From DASXAI01 sp963728985 (GTDB lineage: Bacteria > Actinomycetota > Acidimicrobiia > Acidimicrobiales > Ilumatobacteraceae): 64,000 nucleotides of DNA. Location: positions 744,001 through 808,000 of the forward strand of contig CAVSME010000001.1 in assembly GCA_963728985.1 (NCBI GenBank). Reading direction: 5' to 3'. Made by a program: the position numbers and the translations under genes. Below are positions 9,624-20,613 of this stretch, piece by piece. Numbering within the stretch: position 1 is the stretch's first letter; each line of letters starts with the position of its first letter. Below the pieces are notes generated by a model that was not told where the DNA came from, ran no database searches, and saw only the letters and a program-made list of their open reading frames with translations.

Positions 9624-10239
9624 ATGCGGTACGGCAGCCAACACAAGGAGGCGACGCGACAGCGGATCCTGTCCACCGCCGGTCGGCGCATCAGGCATGA
9701 CGGCATCGACGGTTCTGGAGTCGCTGGCCTGATGACCGATGCGGGTCTGACCAATGGGGCGTTCTACGCCCACTTCGATTCCAAGGAGGATCTCGGTCGC
9801 GCACGTCGTCGCCGACCAGCTCCGGGCGCAGCTCGCCACGCTGGGCGACCTCGCCCCCGGTCAGGCCGGCGTCGAGCAGTTCCTCCGCTGGTACGTCTCG
9901 GCCGAGCATCGCGACGCACCGGCGGACGGTTGCCCCTCAGCTGCGCTGCTGGACGAGATCGCCCGCAGCAGCGACGTGGTCCGCTCCGCCTACACCGAGG
10001 GCTTGCTGGCTCTGGCGGACGAGGTCGCCAGCCGACTCGCGCCACAGGATCCGGCGTCGGCACGAGCGGCCGTGCTCGGCGCCTTCGCCACGTTGATCGG
10101 CACGGTCCAACTCGCCCGCGCGGTCACCGACGCGTCGATCTCCGACGCCATCCTGGAACAGGGTGAGGTGCAGGCGATTGCTGCGCTCGGCCTCGCGGCG
10201 AACGGCGGCGCGTCGCCGCCCGTCGAGCGTCCTCGGTGA
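9624..10239 (+). pseudogene. TetR-family repressor, one-base frameshift
   Basis: A typical TetR DNA-binding domain (RQRILSTAGRRIRHDGIDGSG, then GLTNGAFYAHFDSKEDL) is followed in the +1 frame by a normal ligand domain (VAHVVADQLRAQLATLG to the stop). One extra G near 9796 (ctcggtcg) separates them. GAAGGAG lies about seven bases before the ATG. The repaired protein is about 204 residues, resembling repressors that end in a C-terminal domain with the SAALLDEIARSS stretch. It probably controls the divergent hydrolase pair through the palindromes upstream. Confidence 0.82.
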
Positions 10240-10254
10240 GCGTCGGTCGGCACG

Positions 10255-10590
10255 TCAGCCCGCCGGGACGAGGATGGCAGTCGCCGTGGCCACGAGCTTC
10301 GAACGGTCACCCTCGACGGCGTGGAGTTCGCCGGCAGTGAAGATCTGCTTGCGGCCCGCCTTCACGACCCGACCGAACGCGCTGAACGTCGTGCCGACGG
10401 CCGGTGCGAGGTCGTTGACGCCGAGGTTGGACGAGAGCACGCCGGACGCCATGGTGTTCGCGGCGAACCCGCACGCGGTGCCCACCAAATCGGCGATGAC
10501 GCCGGCATGCAAGAACCCCGAATACTGGGCCATGTCGGTCGCCCGCCACGGCATCCGCAGTTCGCACTCACCTTCGCCCCGCGGCAAACC
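10255..10590 (-). pseudogene. PaaI-family hotdog thioesterase, N-terminally truncated
   Basis: The C-terminal two thirds of a PaaI-type acyl-CoA thioesterase is clear: YSGFLHAGVIADLVGTACG, then NLGVNDLAPAVG and a final beta-strand ending ATAILVPAG. Homology begins abruptly at about PRGEGECEL, and upstream sequence belongs to an SDR fragment on the opposite strand. The usual N-terminal 30-40 residues are missing, so this is a remnant. It converges on the TetR gene with 15 bases between stops. Confidence 0.75.
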
Positions 10591-10595
10591 CTCGT

Positions 10596-10715
10596 CGACG
10601 CGTCGGCACGCCCGAGGACATCGCCGGTCTGGCGATCTTCTTGGCATCGCGAGCGAGCGCGTTCACCGTGGGCGAGATCATCACCTGCGATGGCGGCATC
10701 GTGGCGAGCAGCTGA
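10596..10715 (+). pseudogene. 3' fragment of a short-chain dehydrogenase
   Basis: In frame to a TGA at 10713 the plus strand reads RRVGTPEDIAGLAIFLASRA followed by a segment ending ITCDGGIVASS, the standard C-terminus of classical SDRs. The rest of the gene is absent: it abuts the truncated thioesterase head-to-head. The two fragments mark a deletion or rearrangement junction near 10590. Confidence 0.75.
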
Positions 10716-10856
10716 CCGGCGGCCACGCCCGTCGAATCGAGCCACGGCTCGGCCGCCTGGCCGAGGCCGCGGCGTCGTCATGGCCCGGCGCCACGGGGCG
10801 ACCGACGTTGCGCCATCGCGGTTCATCGGCGACACGTCCCGGGTGATCGCGCACCT

Positions 10857-11999
10857 TCACGACTCGGCGAGCGCCTTGATGCCCTCGACGGTGCGCTGCA
10901 TGTTGACCTGCACATCGTCGAGTCGGCGGCGCAGGATGCGTGCCTCCTTCTCGGGTCTCGCTTCGATCGCAGCCGCCGTGCCGGAGGAGCCCGGGCCCAT
11001 CGTGTAGCTGAACCGCAGGCGCTGGCGGGTGCCGGCGGGTTCGAGGTCGAAGCGCCAACGGGCGCCGGGTCGGTCGGGATCGGCGGTGCGCCAGCCGAAC
11101 GACGTCGGCTCCTCGTAGGTGTCGACCGTGCAGGGCAGGTCCCAGGTGCCGACGGCGTCGTGGGCGTTGTGGCCGGTGAAGCGGGCGCCGAGACCGCGCT
11201 CGTCGCCGACCCAGTCGGCGCCCTGTGACTCGGTGGAGAAGCGGGTGGCGATCTCGATGTCGCTGATCAGCGGCCACAGCACCGCAGGGCGGGCGTCGAT
11301 GTCGATCTCGACGATTGCACCGGGTCCGTCCTCGAACCGCAGCTGGTCGCCTGGACCGTGCTCGAACGTGGTCCCGAAGCGGTCGAAGTAGGTGATCTCG
11401 CGGGCGGGGTGGCGTGGGGCGCGGCGGAAGTCGGTGCCCTTGGTCCACGCCACGGGCAGCAGGACGATCTCCGTCATGTCCTCGGGGATGCCGAGGATCT
11501 CCTTGGTCCGAGCTTCGTCCTGGAGGGCGGCGGTGACCCACGTGGTGCCGAGGCCGCGGGCGCGCAGGGCGAGGCAGAAGCTCCACGCCGCCTGGATCAC
11601 CGAGTCGAACAGGCCGGGGCGGCCGCTGCCGTCGTGACGGCCGATGATCGTCGGGATGACGATGGCGGGGACTTCGGCGAGATGCTCGACGAGGTGCAGC
11701 GAAGAGCTCAGGACCCGCTCCTGGGGATGGCCGGTGCCGCGCAGTCGCTCGACGGTGGCGGGGGTCACGAACTGGGACATCTGCTCCTGGTAGAGCTCGC
11801 CGATCTGGTCCTTGACGGCTTGATCGCGCACGATGATCCAGCGGCGACTGCCGAGGTTGCCTCCCGTGGGCGCCTGTTCGGCGAGGTCGATGCAGTCGAG
11901 CAGCAGCTGGTTGTCGACGGGTCGTTCGAGGTCGAGCCGGCGGCGCACCGCTCGAGTGGTCGCAAGGGTCTCGTCGACATGCCGTGAATCGATCTCCAT
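10857..11999 (-). CDS. Nitroreductase fused to an SRPBCC (START-like) domain
   Basis: Residues 1 to about 215 form an FMN nitroreductase domain (TTRAVRRRLDLERPV near the start, AEQAPTGGNLGSRRW, later ARGLGTTWVTA). Residues about 228-380 are an SRPBCC/polyketide-cyclase-type ligand-binding domain (VEIDIDARPAVLWPLISDIE, and MGPGSSGTAAAIEA near the end). The second domain is clearly related to the free-standing SRPBCC protein at 18 kb: both have an MGPG...AIEA..KE..I..RRL...VNM pattern. It lies divergently from an LLM gene, with a regulon operator between them. A flavin reduction acting on a substrate held by the SRPBCC domain is inference. Confidence 0.85.
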   Translation of the reverse strand: MEIDSRHVDETLATTRAVRRRLDLERPVDNQLLLDCIDLAEQAPTGGNLGSRRWIIVRDQAVKDQIGELYQEQMSQFVTPATVERLRGTGHPQERVLSSSLHLVEHLAEVPAIVIPTIIGRHDGSGRPGLFDSVIQAAWSFCLALRARGLGTTWVTAALQDEARTKEILGIPEDMTEIVLLPVAWTKGTDFRRAPRHPAREITYFDRFGTTFEHGPGDQLRFEDGPGAIVEIDIDARPAVLWPLISDIEIATRFSTESQGADWVGDERGLGARFTGHNAHDAVGTWDLPCTVDTYEEPTSFGWRTADPDRPGARWRFDLEPAGTRQRLRFSYTMGPGSSGTAAAIEARPEKEARILRRRLDDVQVNMQRTVEGIKALAES

Positions 12000-12075
12000 G
12001 ATGCTCCCCGTGGTGGCCGCCGATGGGCGGTGGACGTCTCCAACGGTTCCATCCTGCCACGGACATCTACCTCAA

Positions 12076-12090
12076 GTTGCATCATGGAAT
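12076..12090. promoter_or_regulatory. Regulon operator A (TTGCATCATGGAA)
   Basis: The 13-mer at 12077-12089 fits the quasi-palindrome TTnCATnATGnAA exactly. It lies in the 113-base gap between the nitroreductase-SRPBCC gene and the divergent LLM gene. Matching sites occur in the other two divergent promoter regions of the cluster (20.5 and 29.6 kb). Confidence 0.65.
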
Positions 12091-12112
12091 CAATGAGTCG
12101 TAGCGTGCGCGC

Positions 12113-13144
12113 ATGCGGCTGTGCACGACCTTGACGTTCGACGGCGACCCGGTCCGGCTGGCGACGCAGGTGCGTGACCTCGAGGCGGCCGGGGTGGACA
12201 TGGTGCTGATCCCGGAGGTGTACGGGTTCGACCAGGTGTCGGTGCTCGGGTTCGTCGCCGCGTCGACGGAGCGGATCGGACTGATGACAGGGATCGTCAA
12301 CGTCTACTCGAGATCGCCCCCACTGATCGCCCAGACGGCGGCGACGATCGACGCGCTGTCGGGCGGGCGGTTCACGCTCGGTCTCGGCACATCGGGGGCG
12401 CAGGTGATCGAGGGCTGGCACGGGGTTCCGTTCACCAAGCCGCTGGGCCGCACCCGCGACACGATCGACATCTGCCGCAAGGTGTGGTCCGGCGACAAGG
12501 TCGCGCATGACGGGCCGGCAGTGACCCTGCCCCTCCCTCCGGAGCAGGGCACGGGCCTCGGCAAGCCACTCAAGTTCATGAACCGGCCGCTGCGCCAGGA
12601 CATCCCGATCGTCATCGCGTCGATCGGACCCACCAACGTGGGGATGACCGCGGAGATCGCCGACGGCTGGCAGCCGATTCACTTCGTCCCCGACCGCTTC
12701 GAACGGGTGTGGGGCGACGCGCTGCGCGCCGGTGCGGCCAAGCGTTCGCCCGAGCTGGCGCCGCTGGAGATCTTCGGTGACGCCCAGCTGGCGATCGGCG
12801 ACGGTGCGGAGGTCGCCGAAGCCCGCGAGGCGGCGCGCAACACGATCGGCTTCGGCGGGATGGGCGCCAAGTCGAAGAACTACTACAACGACTTGTTCCG
12901 GCGTTACGGGTGGGAGGACGAGGCGGAGCAGATCCAGGACCTGTTCCTGTCCGGCAAGCGAGCCGAGGCGATGGCCGCAGTGCCCGACGAGTACCTGGAC
13001 ACCGCGAACCTGATCGGGACCGAGAGTCACATCAAGGAGCGACTCGGGGTCTATGCGGGTGTCGGTGTCACCCACCTGCTCGTCAACCCGACCGGGGCGA
13101 AGCCGCTCGACGACCTGGCGGCCGTCAAGGCGTGGATCGGCTGA
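12113..13144 (+). CDS. LLM-class F420-dependent oxidoreductase (Rv3520c-like)
   Basis: A 343-residue LLM TIM-barrel protein. Characteristic segments are ERIGLMTGIVNVYSRSP, ALSGGRFTLGLGTSG and EGWHGVPF, with the later KNYYNDL region seen in the Rv3520c-like subgroup. Family members use F420H2 or FMNH2 for hydride transfer or oxygenation. It is the first gene of a rightward pair whose second gene starts three bases after its stop. The reaction is unknown, but the neighbouring molybdo- and nitroreductase genes suggest catabolism of a recalcitrant compound. Confidence 0.88.
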   Translation: MRLCTTLTFDGDPVRLATQVRDLEAAGVDMVLIPEVYGFDQVSVLGFVAASTERIGLMTGIVNVYSRSPPLIAQTAATIDALSGGRFTLGLGTSGAQVIEGWHGVPFTKPLGRTRDTIDICRKVWSGDKVAHDGPAVTLPLPPEQGTGLGKPLKFMNRPLRQDIPIVIASIGPTNVGMTAEIADGWQPIHFVPDRFERVWGDALRAGAAKRSPELAPLEIFGDAQLAIGDGAEVAEAREAARNTIGFGGMGAKSKNYYNDLFRRYGWEDEAEQIQDLFLSGKRAEAMAAVPDEYLDTANLIGTESHIKERLGVYAGVGVTHLLVNPTGAKPLDDLAAVKAWIG

Positions 13145-13147
13145 GCG

Positions 13148-14005
13148 ATGAGGATCGCTGCCGCCATCTTCCCGACCGCCGAGACGATGAACCCGGTCGA
13201 GTTCGCCACCACCGCTGAAGCGCTCGGCTTCGAATCGATCTGGTTCCCGGAGCACTCCCACATCCCGACCAGTCGCCGCTCACCGTGGGGTGGCTACCAG
13301 GGTGCCCCTCCGCTGCCGGACTACTACGCCCGCACGTACGACCCGTTCGTCGCCCTCGGCGCCGGTGCTGCGGCGACGTCGACGATCAAGCTGGCGACGG
13401 GCATCTGCCTGGTCGCCCAGCGTGACCCGATCCATACCGCCAAGGAGGTCGCCAGCGTCGACGGGCTGTCGGGCGGGCGGATGATCTTCGGGATCGGTTA
13501 CGGGTGGAACCGTGAGGAGATGGCCCAGCACGGCACCCGCTACGGCGACCGCCGCGAGATCCTGCGCGACCGGATCCTGGCGATGAAGGCCCTGTGGTCC
13601 GAGGACGAGGCGACGTACGACGGCGAGCACGTGACGATCGAGTCGAGCTGGGCGTGGCCGAAGCCGGTCCAGCAGCCACACCCCCCGGTCGTGCTCGGCG
13701 GTGCCGCCGGGCCGAAGACGGCCAAGGACGTCGCCGAGTTCTGCGACGGCTGGATGCCGATCGGCGGGCGCAGCTTCACGAGCGGGTGGGACGAGGTCCG
13801 CCGAGCGTGCGACGACATCGGCCGCGATCCCCAGACCATCGAACTCGGCGTGTTCAACGCCCCACCGGACGAGGCCAAGCTCACCACGCTCGCCGAGGCA
13901 GGCTTGACGCGCGCCGTGGTGTCGATGCCGCAGGGCCCGCGTGACGAGGTGCTCGCCGAGTTGGAACGGGTGGCCCCGCTGATCGACGCGTTGCGCGACG
14001 GCTGA
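13148..14005 (+). CDS. LLM-class F420-dependent oxidoreductase (TIGR03619-like)
   Basis: A 285-residue LLM protein with WFPEHSHIPTSRRSPWGG near residue 38, ATGICLVAQRDP, and GGRMIFGIGYGWNREEMAQHG, which mark the TIGR03619-type F420 oxidoreductases. The conserved PPVVLGGAAGPKT strand is present. It is in tight tandem with the previous LLM gene. The next gene converges on it, ending about 100 bases downstream. Confidence 0.88.
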   Translation: MRIAAAIFPTAETMNPVEFATTAEALGFESIWFPEHSHIPTSRRSPWGGYQGAPPLPDYYARTYDPFVALGAGAAATSTIKLATGICLVAQRDPIHTAKEVASVDGLSGGRMIFGIGYGWNREEMAQHGTRYGDRREILRDRILAMKALWSEDEATYDGEHVTIESSWAWPKPVQQPHPPVVLGGAAGPKTAKDVAEFCDGWMPIGGRSFTSGWDEVRRACDDIGRDPQTIELGVFNAPPDEAKLTTLAEAGLTRAVVSMPQGPRDEVLAELERVAPLIDALRDG

Positions 14006-14107
14006 GCACGCCCCGGTCAGGCCGAGATGACCGACAGGTCCGGGATCTCGACGTCCGGCAACCGGCTGCGGAGATCCGCGACGGCGTCACCGCGTCGCGC
14101 TGGCCGC

Positions 14108-16410
<2,303 letters not shown>

Positions 16411-16414
<4 letters not shown>

Positions 16415-17487
16415 GGAATGGCTCCTCGTGTGGTGCTGTCGGTGAACTCGCGGCCGGCCTGGCCGACCAGGTCGAGCAGGATCTCGAGCTCGGCGATCAG
16501 ACGGTCGAACGGTCGGTTGAGGTTGATCCGCAACGTGGTGACGCCGGCACGCTCGTAGTCGACCAGCCGCTGCTTGACGACCGCCGGTGGTCCGATCAGG
16601 TTCGTGCCGAAGCCGATCTCGATCGGCACCCGGGCGGCCGCGGCGTCGCGGTTGCCGGCGGCCCACAGCTGACGCACCGCTTCGACGTCGTCGCCGAAGC
16701 CCTGCCGGGCGAAGGCGTCGTTGTAGAAGTTCTTGCTCGCCGTGCCCATCGCCCCGAACGTGAAGGCGTACCCGTCGGCGTGCCGACGCCCCGCCGCCTC
16801 GACCGCCGCCGGGTCGTCGTCGGTCAGCTCGAGCGACACGGCGACGACCCGGTCGACGTCGTCGAGGCTGCGACCGGCCCGCGCCGCGCCGTCGGCGATC
16901 GGCCCGAAGAACGCGTCCGGGCTGTCGGTGAAGAACGAGTTGCCGATCCACCCGTCCGCCAGCTCCCCGGTGAGCGCCAGGTTGGCCGGGCCGAGGGAGG
17001 CGACGTAGATCGGGATCGGCGCCACGTCGGCCCGCGAACGGATCGCCCGCCCGTCGCTGTCGGGCAGCGGCAGCTGGTAGACGGTGCCGTCGTAGGCGAG
17101 CCGCTCGCCGGCGGTGATCATTCGCACGATCTCGATCGTCTCCCGGGTGCGTTGCACCGGGCGGTCGAACGGCACGCCGTGCCAGCCCTCCATCACCTGC
17201 GGGCCACTCGTGCCGATCCCGAGGATCAACCGGCCGTCCGACACCGCCTGGACACCCTGGGCGGTCATCGCCAGCATCGCCGGCGTGCGCGCCCCGAGCT
17301 GGGCGATGCCCGTCGCCAGGCGCAACCGCTCGGTGACCGCAGCCACCGCGGCGAGCGGCGTGAACGCGTCGTACGCCCAGTACTCGGCCACCCACACCGA
17401 GTCGACACCGATTCGTTCCGCCTGGCGGGCGACGTCGAGGAACCGTGGCATCGACGGGTCGATCGACAACCCGATCCGCAGCGTCAT
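16411..17487 (-). CDS. LLM-class F420-dependent oxidoreductase
   Basis: A 358-residue LLM protein. Typical segments are VWVAEYWAYDAFTPLAAVA, RLATGIAQLGARTPAMLAM, and GRLILGIGTSGPQVMEGWHG. It is the third gene of a tightly overlapped unit: ATGA overlaps join it to the HxlR gene before it and the molybdopterin oxidoreductase after it, implying translational coupling and shared function. Its substrate is unknown. Confidence 0.88.
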
Positions 17488-17975
17488 CGCCGACGCCTCG
17501 GGCGCGGTGCGGTACGGATCACGTGCGTCAGGCGGCGCGGCTCGACCTCGTCGCCGGTCTCGGCGTCGACGAGTCGCAGACGCACCTCGTGACCCGACTC
17601 GCGATCGACGAGCTGCAGCCGGGGGTCGTCGTCGCCGAGGGCGTGGCGATCACCCCACTCGCGCAGCGCGATCAGCACGTTGCGCAGCTCCCAGCCCTTC
17701 GCCGTCAACCGGTACTCCTCCCGGCTCCGTCCACTGTCGGTGCGGTACGGCGTCGGGACGAGGATTCCCGCCGCGACCAGGCGGCGCAGCCGATCCGACA
17801 GCGTCGCTCGGCTCACGCCGAGACGCCCGACGAGGTCGTCGAAGCGGCGCACCCCGTTCATCACGTCGCGCACGACGAGGATGCTCCAGCGGTCACCCAA
17901 CAGGTCGAGCGACCCGGCCACCGGGCACGGCCGTGGCGGCAACGCCTTCCAGTCCACGGGCTCGACCCCGTTCAC
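17484..17975 (-). CDS. HxlR-family winged-helix regulator
   Basis: A 163-residue HxlR protein with the hallmark SLDLLGDRWSILVVRDVMNG, FDDLVGRLGVSRATLSDRL and a wing with EEYRLTAKGWEL. The GTG start overlaps the SRPBCC stop (GTGA), and the stop overlaps the LLM start. A dedicated regulator inside the operon suggests autoregulation. It is one of three HxlR genes in the cluster and a candidate reader of the TTnCATnATGnAA sites, though the divergently placed HxlR at 29.7 kb is better positioned. Confidence 0.88.
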   Translation of the reverse strand: MNGVEPVDWKALPPRPCPVAGSLDLLGDRWSILVVRDVMNGVRRFDDLVGRLGVSRATLSDRLRRLVAAGILVPTPYRTDSGRSREEYRLTAKGWELRNVLIALREWGDRHALGDDDPRLQLVDRESGHEVRLRLVDAETGDEVEPRRLTHVIRTAPRPRRRR

Positions 17976-18478
17976 GCCGAGGCTCCTTCGGCGAGCTCTT
18001 TCACGCCGTCCAGGACCCTCGCCATGTTCACCCGGTGTTCCTCCAACCGGCGGGCGACGATTCGCTCCTCCTTGTCGGGCATCGCCTCGATGGCGTAGTT
18101 CAGGCCGCCCCGACCGGGACCCATCTGGAACCAGTAGTCGAGACGGGCGTGTCCGTCGCCGGCACTGGCAATCGTGTACCGCCAGATCGACGAGACGTCG
18201 CCGTCGCGTCCGATCACGCTCCACTCGAAGAGCCGCTCCGGTTCGAACCCGGTCACGATGCACGTCGTCGACCATGCGCCGATCGCGTCATGCGCGCTGT
18301 GCCCGACGAAGCGGGCGTCGAGCGCCGGGCCCGTCGCCCCGTCGATCCACTCGGCGCCGCTCACCTCCGTCGAGAACCGCGAGGACAACCCGATGTCCGA
18401 CACCAGGCCCCACACCACGGCAGGTGGCGCGTCGACATCGACGGACACCGCCACCGTCGGGCACTCGGCGTACTTCAT
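17972..18478 (-). CDS. SRPBCC (START-like) family protein
   Basis: A 168-residue single SRPBCC domain: SVDVDAPPAVVWGLVSDIG at the start, SGAEWIDGATGPALDARFVG in the middle, and LDYWFQMGPGRGGLNYAIEA before a C-terminal helix. It resembles the C-terminal half of the nitroreductase fusion at 11-12 kb closely enough to be a paralogue. The ATG start follows a short promoter-like region with a direct repeat ACGTTCA-ACGTTCA on the minus strand (about 18510-18525). It heads the SRPBCC-HxlR-LLM-molybdoenzyme unit. Ligand binding or delivery is the probable role. Confidence 0.85.
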   Translation of the reverse strand: MKYAECPTVAVSVDVDAPPAVVWGLVSDIGLSSRFSTEVSGAEWIDGATGPALDARFVGHSAHDAIGAWSTTCIVTGFEPERLFEWSVIGRDGDVSSIWRYTIASAGDGHARLDYWFQMGPGRGGLNYAIEAMPDKEERIVARRLEEHRVNMARVLDGVKELAEGASA

Positions 18479-18536
18479 CGAACCCCCCAGGATCCCAACA
18501 AGATACAAGGTCTGAACGTTGAACGTAGCACGCGCG

Positions 18537-19775
18537 TCACATCCAGGAGCACTCGACGAGCTCGCCGGCGAGAACCGTCGGACCGTCCGGGATGTGGGCG
18601 TAGGCGTTCGCGGCCGCCGTGGCCGCCAGGTGGTGGCGAGTGGAGGTGCCGACGGGACGCACGGACATCCGTCCGGCGATGATGTCGGCGACCACCGGGA
18701 CCACGTGCAGACGTCCGTCCGGGACGCGGGCCAGATCGCACGCGGCCGCCGCACAGAACGCCCGACGTGTCGCGCTCGACCGGTCGCCGGCGAGGCGGTC
18801 GAGCACCGGGCGAGCGAACAGGTGGTAGCTGACGAACGCGCTCGCCGGGTTTCCCGGCAACCCGAGCACCGGCACCCCGCCGATCGTGGCGAACATCAGC
18901 GGCTTGGCGGGCCGTACGGCGACCCGCATCCAGCGGGCCACACCGGCCGACCGTTCGGCGAGCTCGGCGAGCACGTGCTTGACGTGGTCGTGATCGCCGA
19001 CACTGACACCACCGGTCAGGATCACGACGTCGCAGTCGTCGACGGCACGTTCGAGCTGGCGTGCCAGCTCCGTCGCGTCGTCGCCGACCACACCCAGGTC
19101 GACAGGCGTCGCACCGTCCTTGCGGACGAGGGCGATCAGCCCCGGGCGATTGGCGTCGCGGATGCTCGACGGGTCCTCGGCTGTACCGGCGACCTCGTCG
19201 CCCGTCGACATGACGCCGACGCGCGGGCGGCCGATCACCTCGGGGAGGTCGTGTCCGATCGAGGCCAACACGGCGACGTGCGCGGCGTTCAGCCGGGTGC
19301 CGGCCGCCATCACGACGTCGCCGACGTCGTGGTCGGAGCCGCGGGCACGGATGTTCGCACCCGAGCGGACGTCGCCGGCCGCAACGACGAGGCCGTCGTC
19401 CTCGGTCACGAGCTCCAACGGCACGACCGCAGCGGCGCTCGAGGGCACAGGCGCGCCGGTCATGATGCGAATCGCCTCACCGGGCCGGAGCTCACCCTCG
19501 AACGGGCTGCCGGCGAGGGCGCGCCCGACCACCCGCCACGTCGACGACGGGCCCGGCAGCGGATGGGTCGCGTAGCCATCCATCGCCGAGGTGTCGAAGG
19601 GCGGGAGCGGTTCGGCGGCGACGACGTCGCCGGCGACGACGAGGCCGGTGCACTCCTCCAAGCCGATCTCGCGAGTCGCGCCCTGTTCGACCTGCTCGAG
19701 GATCCAACACCGCGCCGAGTCGGCCTCGACAGCGACGGCATCGGCCCACGGCGCACTCGCCGCGTGTGCCGTCAT
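18537..19775 (-). CDS. moeA: Molybdopterin molybdenumtransferase MoeA
   Basis: A 412-residue MoeA with PPFDTSAMDGYA, the adenylyl-binding ILTGGVSVGDHDHVK and LPGNPASAFVSYHLF, in the usual domain order. MoeA inserts molybdate into adenylyl-molybdopterin. A copy within a cluster with two molybdopterin oxidoreductases indicates local supply of cofactor, with other moa/mob genes presumably elsewhere. It follows the SDR gene with a 13-base gap. Confidence 0.93.
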   Translation of the reverse strand: MTAHAASAPWADAVAVEADSARCWILEQVEQGATREIGLEECTGLVVAGDVVAAEPLPPFDTSAMDGYATHPLPGPSSTWRVVGRALAGSPFEGELRPGEAIRIMTGAPVPSSAAAVVPLELVTEDDGLVVAAGDVRSGANIRARGSDHDVGDVVMAAGTRLNAAHVAVLASIGHDLPEVIGRPRVGVMSTGDEVAGTAEDPSSIRDANRPGLIALVRKDGATPVDLGVVGDDATELARQLERAVDDCDVVILTGGVSVGDHDHVKHVLAELAERSAGVARWMRVAVRPAKPLMFATIGGVPVLGLPGNPASAFVSYHLFARPVLDRLAGDRSSATRRAFCAAAACDLARVPDGRLHVVPVVADIIAGRMSVRPVGTSTRHHLAATAAANAYAHIPDGPTVLAGELVECSWM

Positions 19776-19788
19776 CGCCGCGACGCGC

Positions 19789-20496
19789 TCACGACGCGAT
19801 CGCCGGGTATAGCAGCGTGAGCTCGCCGGACAGCGCGGCCTTCACGCGGCGGCTGGCGTCGTCGGCGAGCACCTCGGAGTCGCCGCGTTGGACGGCGTCG
19901 AGCACGTGGCGGGCGATGTCGTCGGGGGACGACTTGGGGACATTCAGTCGAGCGGTCATGTCGGTGTCCATGAAGCCGACGTGGACGGCGACGACCTGGG
20001 TGTGCTGAGCCGCCAGCTCGAGGCGCAGCGAGTTGGTCAGCGACCACGAAGCGGCTTTGGCCGCGCAGTACAAGGCGCTCGGTGGGGCCGCCAGCCACGA
20101 CAGCACCGACAGCACGTTGACCATCGCACCGCCGCCGTTGGCGGCCAGCACGGGAGCGAACGCCCGGCTCATCGCCAGCGGCCCGAACACGTTCGTGTCG
20201 AGCTCTCGCTGCAGCTGCACCATCGCGTCGTCGGCCAGCACCCCGGTGCCGGTGCCGATCCCGGCGTTGTTGATCAGCAGTGTGACGTCGCCGCATTGCG
20301 CCACGGCCGCCTCCACGTCGGCCGGCGACGTGATGTCCAGCTGGACGGCCTCGACCCCTGGTGTCGTCACCGTCGACACGTCGCGTGCCCCTGCGTACAC
20401 CTTGGTCGCGCCTCGCTCGACGAGCGCCGCGCACAGCGACGCTCCGAACCCGCGATTCCCGCCGGTGACCAGCGCGACCGATCCTGCAACGTCCAC
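19789..20496 (-). CDS. Short-chain dehydrogenase/reductase
   Basis: A 235-residue classical SDR: cofactor loop TGGNRGFG, NNAG (INNAGIGTGTG), catalytic Ser region VLSVLSWLAAPPSALYCAAKAA with the YxxxK, and a short C-terminus. I chose the GTG just before DVAGSVALVTGG because a purine-rich GGAGAGCGAGG lies upstream; the longer frame runs through the promoter and operator. It is the first gene of the leftward operon (SDR, moeA, SRPBCC, HxlR, LLM, molybdoenzyme). Confidence 0.88.
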   Translation of the reverse strand: MDVAGSVALVTGGNRGFGASLCAALVERGATKVYAGARDVSTVTTPGVEAVQLDITSPADVEAAVAQCGDVTLLINNAGIGTGTGVLADDAMVQLQRELDTNVFGPLAMSRAFAPVLAANGGGAMVNVLSVLSWLAAPPSALYCAAKAASWSLTNSLRLELAAQHTQVVAVHVGFMDTDMTARLNVPKSSPDDIARHVLDAVQRGDSEVLADDASRRVKAALSGELTLLYPAIAS

Positions 20497-20513
20497 GGCG
20501 AACCTCGCTCTCC

Positions 20514-20528
20514 GTTTCGTGATGGAAC
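20514..20528. promoter_or_regulatory. Regulon operator B1 (TTTCGTGATGGAA)
   Basis: This 13-mer (20515-20527) matches TTnCATnATGnAA at all but one defined position. It lies just upstream of the SDR start, downstream of a minus-strand TAATGT that could be its -10 element, so a bound repressor would block the leftward operon. Confidence 0.5.
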
Positions 20529-20566
20529 GCACATTAGGCCTGACGTCCCCGACTGACAACCCTGGC

Positions 20567-20613
20567 TTGCGTCACATCGGAGAGAACCCATACACTCGGT
20601 TGCATGATGGAAT
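20567..20613 (+). promoter_or_regulatory. Leaderless promoter with regulon operator B2 (TTGCATGATGGAA)
   Basis: TTGCGT (20567-20572) and TACACT (20591-20596) are spaced by 18 bases. Transcription would begin seven or eight bases later, exactly at the ATG at 20604, so the crotonase mRNA is probably leaderless. The 13-mer at 20600-20612 fits TTnCATnATGnAA perfectly and covers the start point, the expected position for repression. Confidence 0.6.
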
